DNA of 21,526 bases from Lachnoclostridium sp. UBA7097. Its GTDB lineage: Bacteria; Bacillota; Clostridia; Lachnospirales; Lachnospiraceae. A program made the translations under genes and the position numbers. This document shows positions 1 to 7,134 of the stretch, one piece after another; position 1 is the first letter of the stretch, and each line of letters opens with the position of its first letter. The stretch is taken from positions 564 to 22,089 of the forward strand of contig DKYP01000030.1 in NCBI GenBank assembly GCA_002499945.1, given 5' to 3'. A model generated the notes under the pieces. It saw only the letters and a list, made by a program, of their open reading frames with translations, had not been told where the DNA came from and did no database searches.

Positions 1-594
1 GGAATTTTAGTAGTATCTCCTTATTATAATAAAGCAACACAGAACGGATTAAAGAAACATTTTACGGAAATAGCTGCCAGCGTGGATTTGCCTGTAATAC
101 TTTATAATATACAGGGGCGTACAGGAGTTAATATAAGCCCTAAGACACTTGCAGGGCTTTCTAAAGAGGTTGAAAATATTGTGGCAGTTAAAGAAGCATC
201 AGGTGATATTTCACAGGTTGCAGAAATACTTGCACTTTCAGAGGGCAGGCTTGATGTTTATTCAGGCAATGATGACCAGATTGTGCCTATAACTGCACTT
301 GGCGGCAAGGGTGTTATATCTGTATTATCACATGTATTGCCACAGGAAACACATGATATGGTTATAAAAACCATGTCAGGTGATGTTAAGGCAGGTGCCA
401 GCCTGCAACTTAAGTACCTGGGGCTTGCAAAGGCACTTTTCCTTGAGGTGAACCCTATACCAGTAAAGGCAGCAATGAACATGATGGGCTTTAAGGCGGG
501 TACATTGCGTATGCCTCTTACAGAGATGGAAGATGTCAATAAGGAGATTTTAAGGCAAGCAATGAAAGATGCAGGAATTAAAGTTGTAGCTTAA
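1..594 (+). CDS. dapA: 4-hydroxy-tetrahydrodipicolinate synthase, 3' part (5' end outside window)
   Basis: Condenses pyruvate with aspartate semialdehyde in the first committed step of diaminopimelate/lysine synthesis, in the cytoplasm. The frame is open from base 1 and reads GILVVSPYYNKATQNGL, the typical central DapA segment, so roughly the first 90-100 residues lie upstream of the window. The Tyr of the LYNIQGRTGVNI segment and the Schiff-base Lys in AVKEASGD are present; the usual proline in YNVPxRTG is replaced by glutamine here. The C-terminal helical part (about 100 residues, ending GIKVVA) looks intact. dapB follows 96 bp downstream, so the two consecutive pathway steps are adjacent. 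The GTG at 82 is internal and not a real start. Confidence 0.95.
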   Translation, partial: GILVVSPYYNKATQNGLKKHFTEIAASVDLPVILYNIQGRTGVNISPKTLAGLSKEVENIVAVKEASGDISQVAEILALSEGRLDVYSGNDDQIVPITALGGKGVISVLSHVLPQETHDMVIKTMSGDVKAGASLQLKYLGLAKALFLEVNPIPVKAAMNMMGFKAGTLRMPLTEMEDVNKEILRQAMKDAGIKVVA

Positions 595-603
595 TAAAGG
601 GAG

Positions 604-633
604 GGGCGTGCAGGGAAGTTTCCAGGCACGCCC
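604..633 (+). terminator. hairpin between dapA and dapB
   Basis: GGGCGTG (604-610) pairs perfectly with CACGCCC (627-633), and C611-G626 can extend it; a short inner GGA/TCC stem is possible. It is GC-rich, unlike its surroundings, but is followed by TGTGTATAAAAA rather than a T-run. It could be a weak terminator or an mRNA processing or stability hairpin rather than a full stop between the two dap genes. Confidence 0.4.
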
Positions 634-690
634 TGTGTATAAAAATACATATAATGTACAAAATACATAATAAGAAAAGGGGCTTTAAAC

Positions 691-1446
691 ATGGTTAAAA
701 TTATTATTACCGGATGTAACGGACGTATGGGCCAGATGATTACGGATATTGTAAAAGAAGATGAAGACGCTGCCATTGTGGCAGGTGTTGATATTGTAAA
801 TAACAGGGAGAATGATTATCCTGTTTTTACTGATATATCAGATTGTGATATACCAGCAGATGTAATTATTGATGTTTCTTCTGCCAATGGGATTGAGGAA
901 AGGATGGATTATGCAGTGGACAAGCATATACCAGCTGTTGTCTGCTCAACAGGACTTTCAGACAAACAGCTTACATATGTAAAGGAAGCAAGTAAAAAAG
1001 TAGCTGTATTAAAATCCGCCAATATGTCACTTGGCATTAACCTTCTTATGAAACTGGTTAAAGAAGCAGCGAAAAAACTTGCAGATAATGGTTTTGATAT
1101 TGAAATCGTTGAGAAACACCATAACCAGAAGCTTGATGCACCTTCTGGGACTGCCCTTGCCCTTGCAGATTCTATTAATGAAGAACTTGGTGACAGGTAT
1201 GAATATGTCTATGACCGTTCACAAGTGCGTAAAAAACGTGGCAAGGAAGAGCTTGGAATTTCGGCGGTGCGTGGTGGTACCATAGTAGGCATACATGATG
1301 TAATATTTGCTGGTACAGATGAAGTAATAACGCTTTCACATACAGCATATTCAAGGGCTGTATTTGCAAAAGGTTCTGTAGTGGCTGCTAAATTCCTGAA
1401 AGACAAGGATGCTGGTTATTATGATATGGCGGATGTGCTGGTGTAG
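691..1446 (+). CDS. dapB: 4-hydroxy-tetrahydrodipicolinate reductase
   Basis: NAD(P)H-dependent reduction of hydroxy-tetrahydrodipicolinate, the step directly after DapA. The 251-residue protein has the N-terminal Rossmann glycine motif GCNGRMG (residues 8-14), the catalytic/substrate segment EKHHNQKLDAPSGTA in the middle, and the conserved VRGGTIVGIHDVIFAG stretch. Length fits the family (about 250-270). The ATG is preceded by AAAAGGGG at a good distance. It probably shares a transcript with dapA and the following cvpA-like gene, whose ATG lies only 7 bp past the dapB stop. Confidence 0.96.
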   Translation: MVKIIITGCNGRMGQMITDIVKEDEDAAIVAGVDIVNNRENDYPVFTDISDCDIPADVIIDVSSANGIEERMDYAVDKHIPAVVCSTGLSDKQLTYVKEASKKVAVLKSANMSLGINLLMKLVKEAAKKLADNGFDIEIVEKHHNQKLDAPSGTALALADSINEELGDRYEYVYDRSQVRKKRGKEELGISAVRGGTIVGIHDVIFAGTDEVITLSHTAYSRAVFAKGSVVAAKFLKDKDAGYYDMADVLV

Positions 1447-1453
1447 TGGTGTA

Positions 1454-1975
1454 ATGGATATTGTAAAAGCCATAGATATTATAATAGCCATACTGCTTAT
1501 AGCTTCAGTTGTATCCGGGTACATGACAGGGCTTGTAACAAAGGCTGCGCAGCTTGCATCACTTGTGGCAGCATATATAATAGCATTATTTGTGGCAAAC
1601 CTGCTTTCACCAGGGCTTTATGGCTTTATAAACGGGAAAATGGAAAGCACTGCAATGCCTGCTGCGTTTGCAGGGAGGCTTGTGGCAGATACGGCAGAGA
1701 GCATAGTACACCATATAATTTTTACTGCTATTTTTATTATTTCATTTATAATACTCCGCCATGCTGCCAATATATTTAAAATAACAAGCCATCTGCCGGT
1801 TATTGGAAAGCTTGACCGTATTGGTGGTGCAATAGCAGGTTTTCTTGTTGATTTTATAATTATATATATAGTATGCAATATCTTTTTTGGGATGATGCCA
1901 CAAGAACTGCTTGACAATATAGGGCTTACAAAGAAGGCTGTTGAAGGTTCTGTCCTTTTGCAGGCATTTTATTAA
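1454..1975 (+). CDS. CvpA family membrane protein
   Basis: A 173-residue, strongly hydrophobic protein with about four predicted membrane segments: roughly residues 5-25, 28-48, 75-98 and 125-147. The sequence VKAIDIIIAILLIASVVSGYMTG at the N-terminus and the RIGGAIAGFLVDF segment are typical of the CvpA (colicin V production) family, whose molecular role remains poorly defined. The frame is open back to 1409, but an ATG there would lie inside dapB. The ATG at 1454 gives a normal CvpA start 7 bp after the dapB stop, suggesting translational coupling. The gene is probably part of the dapA-dapB transcript. Confidence 0.8.
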   Translation: MDIVKAIDIIIAILLIASVVSGYMTGLVTKAAQLASLVAAYIIALFVANLLSPGLYGFINGKMESTAMPAAFAGRLVADTAESIVHHIIFTAIFIISFIILRHAANIFKITSHLPVIGKLDRIGGAIAGFLVDFIIIYIVCNIFFGMMPQELLDNIGLTKKAVEGSVLLQAFY

Positions 1976-2001
1976 TATTCCTTTATAAGACGGAGGGGAT
2001 T

Positions 2002-2652
2002 ATGGATAAAACCAATTACCAGCTTGTGCTGGATGGCATAATAAAAGACATAACTAAGAAAAACCTGCTGCCACGCCTTTTAATGCACAGCTGTTGTGCA
2101 CCATGCAGCAGTTACTGTTTAAGTTACCTGGCAGAATATTTTTCTATAACAATTCTTTATTATAACCCTAATATTTCGCCAGAGGAAGAGTATTATAAAC
2201 GTGTAAGTGAACAGCAGAGGCTTATAAAGGAGCTCCCGGTTAAAAACCCTGTAAGCTTTGTGGAAGGGAAATATGAACCTTCAAAGTTCTTCCAGATGGC
2301 GGAAGGGATGGAAGATATGCCAGAAGGCGGTGGGAGATGTTTTAAATGCTATGAAATGAGGTTGCGTGTGGCAGCGGGGTATGCTCTTTTACATGGATTT
2401 GATTACTTTACAACAACACTTTCTGTAAGCCCGCATAAAAATGCACAGAAGCTTAATGAAACTGGTGTAATTCTCGGAAAAGAATATGGTGTAAAATACC
2501 TGGTATCAGATTTCAAGAAAAAAGGGGGATACCAGAAATCAATACAGTATTCTAAAGAATATAACCTTTACAGGCAGGATTATTGTGGATGTATATTCAG
2601 TAAAAGGGAAAGGGAAAAAAAGACAGCAAATAGTAACCTTAAGCATATTTAG
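2002..2652 (+). CDS. queH: epoxyqueuosine reductase QueH
   Basis: Converts epoxyqueuosine to queuosine at the tRNA wobble position; QueH is the non-homologous replacement of QueG found in many Firmicutes. The 216-residue protein (formerly DUF208) shows the diagnostic cysteines: C31-C32-x2-C35 (HSCCAPCSS), the YYNPNISP segment near 53-60, C113-x2-C116 (GRCFKCYEMR), and TTTLSVSPHKNAQKLNETG further on. A late DYCGCIFS segment adds two more Cys. These are the Fe-S/metal ligands of the family. The start ATG has GGAGGGG 7-8 bp upstream. It precedes the Nudix gene at very short distance. Confidence 0.93.
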   Translation: MDKTNYQLVLDGIIKDITKKNLLPRLLMHSCCAPCSSYCLSYLAEYFSITILYYNPNISPEEEYYKRVSEQQRLIKELPVKNPVSFVEGKYEPSKFFQMAEGMEDMPEGGGRCFKCYEMRLRVAAGYALLHGFDYFTTTLSVSPHKNAQKLNETGVILGKEYGVKYLVSDFKKKGGYQKSIQYSKEYNLYRQDYCGCIFSKREREKKTANSNLKHI

Positions 2653-2670
2653 GAAGAAATGGAGATTACA

Positions 2671-3180
2671 ATGGCTGAAATTTGGGATGTATATGATGAA
2701 AATGCCAACCGTACAGGGCGTGTAATGGAACGTGGAGTACCAAGGTCTGGTGATTACATGTTATGTGTACATATATACCTGTATACACCTGATGGCAAGT
2801 TCCTTGTACAGAAACGTGCCATGAATAAAGAATCACACCCTGGTGAATGGGATGTAACAGGAGGTGCAGTACTTTCAGGTGAAGAAAGCATTGACGGGGC
2901 TATAAGGGAGACAAAGGAAGAGGTTGGCATTAAAATTGACAGGTCAGAAATGTTTTTTGCAGGACGGTTTAAGAAAAAGAAAAACTTTACTGATATATAT
3001 TTTGTAAAGAAGAAGTTTGATTTAAGTGACTGCCTGCTGCAAAAAGAAGAAGTTGACGAAGTAAAACTTGTTGGTTATGATGAAATGCTTGAGCTTGCAC
3101 TTAATTCAAGACGGCGTGACCAGGAGTACATAGATATCCTTAAATGTGCATTTGAAAAAATACAGGGCGGGTGTAATTGA
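2671..3180 (+). CDS. Nudix hydrolase (IPP-isomerase-like subgroup)
   Basis: A 169-residue protein with a complete Nudix box: G65, E71, R79-E80, E83-E84, G86, matching Gx5Ex7REUxEExGU. Nudix enzymes cleave nucleoside diphosphates linked to another moiety. The N-terminal EIWDVYDENANRTG and the HPGEWDVTGGAV segment resemble the subgroup often annotated as isopentenyl-diphosphate isomerase-like or YfcD-like, so the real substrate cannot be named. The start is taken at 2671 rather than 2659, because GGAG sits 7 bp before 2671, in the same GGAGattacaATGG arrangement seen at gltB. It lies directly downstream of queH. Confidence 0.88.
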   Translation: MAEIWDVYDENANRTGRVMERGVPRSGDYMLCVHIYLYTPDGKFLVQKRAMNKESHPGEWDVTGGAVLSGEESIDGAIRETKEEVGIKIDRSEMFFAGRFKKKKNFTDIYFVKKKFDLSDCLLQKEEVDEVKLVGYDEMLELALNSRRRDQEYIDILKCAFEKIQGGCN

Positions 3181-3292
3181 TGTTATATTTTATTAATAAT
3201 ATGGAAGCACTTATGCAGGGGGTTATATTCCTTTTAGCGGCATAGGTGCTTTTGCAATCTACAGAAAAGAATAAATTAATCAAGAATAAAGA

Positions 3293-3332
3293 ATTAACTG
3301 CCTGGCAAGTTTTATCTTTCCAGGCAGTTAAT
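3293..3332. terminator. bidirectional intrinsic terminator
   Basis: A perfect 13-bp inverted repeat, ATTAACTGCCTGG (3293-3305) and CCAGGCAGTTAAT (3320-3332), with a 14-base T-rich loop. It sits between the 3' ends of the Nudix gene (+) and the DUF2680 gene (-). Flanks are A-rich on the left and AT-rich on the right, so it could end transcripts from both sides. Confidence 0.7.
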
Positions 3333-3359
3333 ATTATACCAGATAAAAATCATTATAAA

Positions 3360-3830
3360 TTATCTTCTGTAACGGCCGCAACCCTGGCCTCTGCCATAAC
3401 CGCAGCCCTGGCCTCTGCCATAACCACAGCCCATTCCGTAACCATATCCGCAATAGCTGCCATTTTGCCTGCCATAGCCATCACCATTACAAGCTGCCTG
3501 GTTTGCTTTTATAGCAGCAAGGATTTTATCTGCTTCTTTTTGTGAAAGGTTGCCGTTTGCAACTTCTTCTTTCAGGACTTTTTTCTTAAGTTCCAGGCAT
3601 TCTTTTTTGAACTCTGCCAGTTTCCCGCTTTCTTTAGCAATTGTCCCATAAGTCTTGCCTGTTTCATACCTCTCCTGCATTACATCAGAAACAGTTCTGC
3701 CTGTAAGCTGTGCCACAATACTGGCTGGTGTATCTGCGGCAGTCCTTGCAGCGGCTTCGCTTTCAGCAGAAAAAGCAAATGCAAAGAAAAATGCAGCCAC
3801 CAGGCATAAAAGTAATTTGGTTTTTTTCAT
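3360..3830 (-). CDS. secreted DUF2680 (YckD-type) protein with Cys/Gly/Tyr tail
   Basis: A 156-residue protein starting MKKTKLLLCLVAAFFF, a clear signal peptide of about 25 residues. The middle (about 35-110) contains LTGRTVSDVMQERYETGKTYGTIAKESGKL and a helical LSQKEADKILAAIKANQAACNG segment, as in DUF2680/YckD proteins, whose function is unknown. The last 40 residues are built of GYGRGQGC-like repeats with five Cys. On the DNA this shows as a 24-bp near-perfect tandem repeat (3376-3399, 3400-3423). Start: the reverse strand reads AGGAGG, then ATG ACT ATG; the second ATG has the better 8-bp spacing. Divergent from the two-component operon 160 bp away, so it may be a target of that system. 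Confidence 0.8.
   Translation of the reverse strand: MKKTKLLLCLVAAFFFAFAFSAESEAAARTAADTPASIVAQLTGRTVSDVMQERYETGKTYGTIAKESGKLAEFKKECLELKKKVLKEEVANGNLSQKEADKILAAIKANQAACNGDGYGRQNGSYCGYGYGMGCGYGRGQGCGYGRGQGCGRYRR
3376..3423 (-). repeat. 24-bp tandem repeat coding for the Gly/Tyr/Cys tail
   Basis: Two units of 24 bp, 3376-3399 and 3400-3423, differ at a single base (CCGCAACCC versus CCGCAGCCC at the start). Each encodes one GYGRGQGC-type unit of the secreted protein. A third, more diverged unit follows to about 3450. Being in frame (8 codons), the repeat can grow or shrink without breaking the protein. Confidence 0.8.
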
Positions 3831-3915
3831 AGTCATTACCTCCTGTTTTGTTTTTGGTATTAATAGTAATTAAATATTAACTATATCTATACAATAATTT
3901 CCAGATATGGCGGAA

Positions 3916-3944
3916 TTGTGTTTTTTTCTGCACGCTTTTATGAT
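3916..3944 (+). promoter_or_regulatory. candidate promoter of the two-component operon
   Basis: TTGTGT (3916-3921), a 17-base spacer and TATGAT (3939-3944) form a reasonable sigma-A promoter about 50 bp before the response regulator ATG at 3997. The rest of the 160-bp divergent gap is very AT-rich; no convincing promoter for the minus-strand gene stands out. Confidence 0.5.
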
Positions 3945-3996
3945 AAAATAAGAGAAAATATACCATAAAAATATTTTTAATTATGGGGGGATTTGC

Positions 3997-4692
3997 ATGG
4001 GTAAGATTTTAATTGCAGATGATAATGTACAGATTACCAGAATATTAAGTGAATTTGCCAGAAAAGAGGGGTTTGAACCTGTAACTGCCCATGATGGCAT
4101 TGAAACAATAAATACTTTTAAACAAGGGCAGTTTGAAATAATTTTACTTGATGTTATGATGCCTAAAAAAGATGGTTTTGAGATATGCAGGGAAATCCGC
4201 AGGGTGTCCAATGTGCCAATTATTATGATAACAGCACGGGGTGAGGATTTTGAACGTATTATGGGGCTTGATATTGGCGCAGATGATTATATTGTAAAAC
4301 CATTTTCCGGGGATGAGGTAATGGCACGTGTAAGGGCTGTTTTAAGGCGGCTGGAACGTACATCACAAAATATTATGGATTCCCTTTCTTATGACAACCT
4401 TTTAGTGTGCCTTGAAAGCGGTTTTGTTTCAGTTGGGAAAAAACAGGTAATACTTACTAAGAAAGAACTGGAAATACTGTGGCTTTTACTGGAAAATAAA
4501 GAAAAAATATTTTCAAGGGATAATTTATTAAACAGCCTGTGGGGATATGACTATTATGGTGATAACCGTACTGTAGACAGCCATATAAAAAGGCTGCGTG
4601 CCAAATTAGACGCTGAACCGCATCCAAACTGGCAGATTAAAACTATATGGGGCATGGGTTATAAATTTGAAGGTAAGATAAATGAAATATAA
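3997..4692 (+). CDS. OmpR/PhoB-family response regulator
   Basis: A 231-residue two-domain regulator. Receiver domain (about 1-118): acidic pair D8-D9, phosphorylation site D52 (LLDVMMPKKDG), T79 and K101 (VKPFSGDE), all conserved. C-terminal winged helix (about 140-228): LTKKELEILWLLLENKEKIFSR, the recognition helix region DNRTVDSHIKRLRAKL and the wing WGMGYKFE. It should bind DNA as a dimer when phosphorylated by the kinase encoded next, with which it overlaps by 11 bp. A GGGGGG ribosome binding site precedes the ATG. Targets are not known; its own operon and the divergent DUF2680 gene are the obvious candidates. Confidence 0.95.
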   Translation: MGKILIADDNVQITRILSEFARKEGFEPVTAHDGIETINTFKQGQFEIILLDVMMPKKDGFEICREIRRVSNVPIIMITARGEDFERIMGLDIGADDYIVKPFSGDEVMARVRAVLRRLERTSQNIMDSLSYDNLLVCLESGFVSVGKKQVILTKKELEILWLLLENKEKIFSRDNLLNSLWGYDYYGDNRTVDSHIKRLRAKLDAEPHPNWQIKTIWGMGYKFEGKINEI

Positions 4693-6136
4693 AATAACAA
4701 GAAGGCTTATTGGATATTTTTCGGCTGTTTTATTACTTTTTTCAATTATGGCAGGAGTATTGTTCCAGATTTTGTTTACACACCATACTGCAAACCTGCA
4801 TAAACAGGAATTAAAAGAGAGGGCACTTTCGATTGCAGGCACTTTGTCACAATTCCAGCAGCAGGGAAGTTATGGGCGCGGGCGTGGCATGGGCGGCGGA
4901 TATGGCGCTTACCTGAAGTTTATAGATGAAATTGCAATGAGCAAAGTGTGGCTTGTAGATAAAGAGGCGCAAAACGTTGAAACAGGCCACAGGGGTGGTT
5001 CGTTCTCTGATGATGAGCTTCCAGAGGGTGCGGAAGAAATAATAAAACAGATATTCCAAGAAGAAACAGGATGCGTACAAAAATCCAGCATAATGCCTGG
5101 AAGTTCTTCTGTAACGACAGGAGTGCCTGTAAATGATGGAAATGGGGATATATTTGCTGTGCTTTTGCTGCATAGTTCTATAAAAGGCATGGAACAGGCA
5201 CAGCATGACGGGATTTTTATTCTTTTATTTTGTATTTTAACTGCACTTGTATTTGCAGTCCTGCTTTCCATACTTCTTGCACGCCGTTTTATAAGCCCTT
5301 TGAAGATAATGTACAATGTAACAGGTGAGCTTATAAAAGGTAATTACCATGCCAAAACAGGTATTAAGCAAAATGACGAAACTGGTGTGCTTGCATGTAA
5401 TATTGATGAATTATCATCACGCCTTTCTGCTGCCAGTGAAGAAAGAAAAGAGCTTGATAAAATGCGTCAGGATTTTATTTCAAATATCTCACATGAATTA
5501 AGGACGCCTGTTACAGTTATAAAAGGTTCTCTTGAAGTATTGCATGAAGGGCTTGTTACAGAGCCAGGTGAAATGAAAGAATACTTTGGGCAGATGCTTA
5601 GTGATGTTTCGCAGCTGCAAAGGCTTGTTAATGATTTATTAGAACTTTCACGCCTGCAAAATACAGGATTTAAAATAGAAAAAGTAAAAATAAACCTGGA
5701 AGATGTACTTTCTGAAGCTGTACGTTCCATGCGGCAGGTTGCATCCGGCAAAAATATAGCTGTCAATTTAAAACTTAATAACAAGCCGTTTCCCTTCTAT
5801 GGTGATTATGGCAGGATACGGCAGATGTTTATGGTTGTGCTTGACAATGCAATAAAGTTTTCAATGCCAGGGCAGCCTGTGGATGTCTGTATAAAAGAGG
5901 GGCAGGAAGAATATATTGTTATAATATCAGATTATGGAAAAGGGATACCAGATAAAGATATTCCATATATATTTGACCGCTTTTATAAAGAGAGGACAGA
6001 TGAAAACAGGACGGGCAGCGGGCTTGGACTTTCTATAGCAAAGCAGGTTGCAGAGAGGCATAATATAGAAATATCCTGTAAAAGCACGCAGGGCAGCGGG
6101 ACAAGCTTTTCATTCAGGTTTAATAAAGAATTATAA
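4682..6136 (+). CDS. membrane sensor histidine kinase
   Basis: 484 residues. Layout: TM1 about 9-32, extracellular sensor region about 33-176, TM2 about 177-199, HAMP about 200-250, HisKA with phospho-acceptor H271 (SNISHELRTP), and HATPase_c with N-box DNAIKFS, G1 DYGKGIPD and G2 GSGLGLS. The sensor region carries a Gly/Tyr/Arg stretch at 62-77 (GSYGRGRGMGGGYGAY) followed by LKFIDEIAMSKVWLVDKE, an arrangement seen in Firmicute kinases of the Bae/Pho type. The stimulus is unknown. It overlaps the regulator gene, and the LRR gene starts 13 bp after its stop, so the operon likely continues. Confidence 0.95.
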   Translation: MKYKITRRLIGYFSAVLLLFSIMAGVLFQILFTHHTANLHKQELKERALSIAGTLSQFQQQGSYGRGRGMGGGYGAYLKFIDEIAMSKVWLVDKEAQNVETGHRGGSFSDDELPEGAEEIIKQIFQEETGCVQKSSIMPGSSSVTTGVPVNDGNGDIFAVLLLHSSIKGMEQAQHDGIFILLFCILTALVFAVLLSILLARRFISPLKIMYNVTGELIKGNYHAKTGIKQNDETGVLACNIDELSSRLSAASEERKELDKMRQDFISNISHELRTPVTVIKGSLEVLHEGLVTEPGEMKEYFGQMLSDVSQLQRLVNDLLELSRLQNTGFKIEKVKINLEDVLSEAVRSMRQVASGKNIAVNLKLNNKPFPFYGDYGRIRQMFMVVLDNAIKFSMPGQPVDVCIKEGQEEYIVIISDYGKGIPDKDIPYIFDRFYKERTDENRTGSGLGLSIAKQVAERHNIEISCKSTQGSGTSFSFRFNKEL

Positions 6137-6149
6137 GGTGGTGTACATT

Positions 6150-7112
6150 ATGTATACAGAGAAAGACGGGCTTGCGTTTATATGGCAGGATACAGTAAAC
6201 GGTGCCAGGATAATGCGTGTATATTCAGATATGCCTTCGGTGCGCATACCAGAGGAACTTAATGGCAGGAAAGTAGTATCTGTTGGTGCATATTGTTTTT
6301 CTGAAATAAACAAGGCCAGTAATTATACAGAAACAGATATGCCTGCTGCCAGTAGCCTTTGTGGTTTCTGCGGCAATAATGTTGAAAGCGTTATATTGCC
6401 AGATACTTTGGAGGAAATTGGCAATAATGCGTTTTATAACTGCCGTAAGCTTGTTTCCATTGAAGCTGGTGCTGCTTTAAAAGAAGCAGGAAGTGATATA
6501 TTTATGAACTGCATAAGTTTCACAAAGCTTTATTTAAGGCACAGGGCAGATATCCCTGGCGGGCTTAAACAGATATTAAGCCGCCTGGGCACACATCTTG
6601 ATGTGTATTTTTATGATAATGGCAGGGTTAATGCAATGCTTGTATTTCCAGAATATACAGAATCATATGATGAAATTGCACCTGCGCATATATTTGGCAG
6701 GAATATTACAGGCGAGGGTTTCAGGGCAAGGCAGTGTTTTAACGGGGATATCCCTGATTTTAAACAATATGACCAGATATTTGGCAAAGCTTCAGTGGAG
6801 GAAAGTGTAAATGTTATATATAAAATGGCACTTGGAAGGCTTATGTACCCTTTCCAGCTTGAGGATATCCCAAAACACAGGTATGAAGAGTATGTTAAGT
6901 CCCGTAACAAGGAAATTATGGAGATACTTATAGCAGAAAGGGAACTTGAAGCACTGTATTTTATGTGCAAAAACCGGTATGCAGGTGCGGAAGGAATTAA
7001 CAATGCAGCAGCAAAAGCTTCTGTTGCAGGGTGGGGAGAAGGTGCGGCAAGCCTTTTAAAATGGAAGCATGAATTTATAGAAGATGCAAAGAAAAGAAGA
7101 TATGAATTTTAA
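6150..7112 (+). CDS. BspA-type leucine-rich repeat protein, cytoplasmic
   Basis: A 320-residue protein without signal peptide or membrane segment. LRR_5 (BspA-like) repeats are visible in the N-terminal 150 residues: SVRIPEELNGRKVVSVGAYCF, SVILPDTLEEIGNNAFYNC, and KLVSIEAGAALKEAGSDIFMNC. The C-terminal half (about 170-320) has no recognised domain and is mostly helical, ending KKRRYEF. The start is ATG 6150 with AAGGTGG 8 bp upstream; GTG codons at 6138 and 6141 overlap this site and are less likely. It lies 13 bp after the kinase and 22 bp before the VWA gene, so it probably belongs to the same transcript and may be a recognition or adaptor component of the VWA/MoxR pair (inference). Confidence 0.75.
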   Translation: MYTEKDGLAFIWQDTVNGARIMRVYSDMPSVRIPEELNGRKVVSVGAYCFSEINKASNYTETDMPAASSLCGFCGNNVESVILPDTLEEIGNNAFYNCRKLVSIEAGAALKEAGSDIFMNCISFTKLYLRHRADIPGGLKQILSRLGTHLDVYFYDNGRVNAMLVFPEYTESYDEIAPAHIFGRNITGEGFRARQCFNGDIPDFKQYDQIFGKASVEESVNVIYKMALGRLMYPFQLEDIPKHRYEEYVKSRNKEIMEILIAERELEALYFMCKNRYAGAEGINNAAAKASVAGWGEGAASLLKWKHEFIEDAKKRRYEF

Positions 7113-7134
7113 TATATAGAAAGGCATAGTTTAT

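Noticed and set aside
650..655. TATAAT before dapB as a promoter -10 box
   Set aside because: No acceptable -35 sequence lies 16-18 bases upstream; that position falls in the GC-rich hairpin.
3246..3545. 99-residue open frame on the plus strand
   Set aside because: It runs through the terminator hairpin and antisense to the repeat tail of the DUF2680 gene; its Ala/Thr repeats simply mirror the 24-bp repeat.
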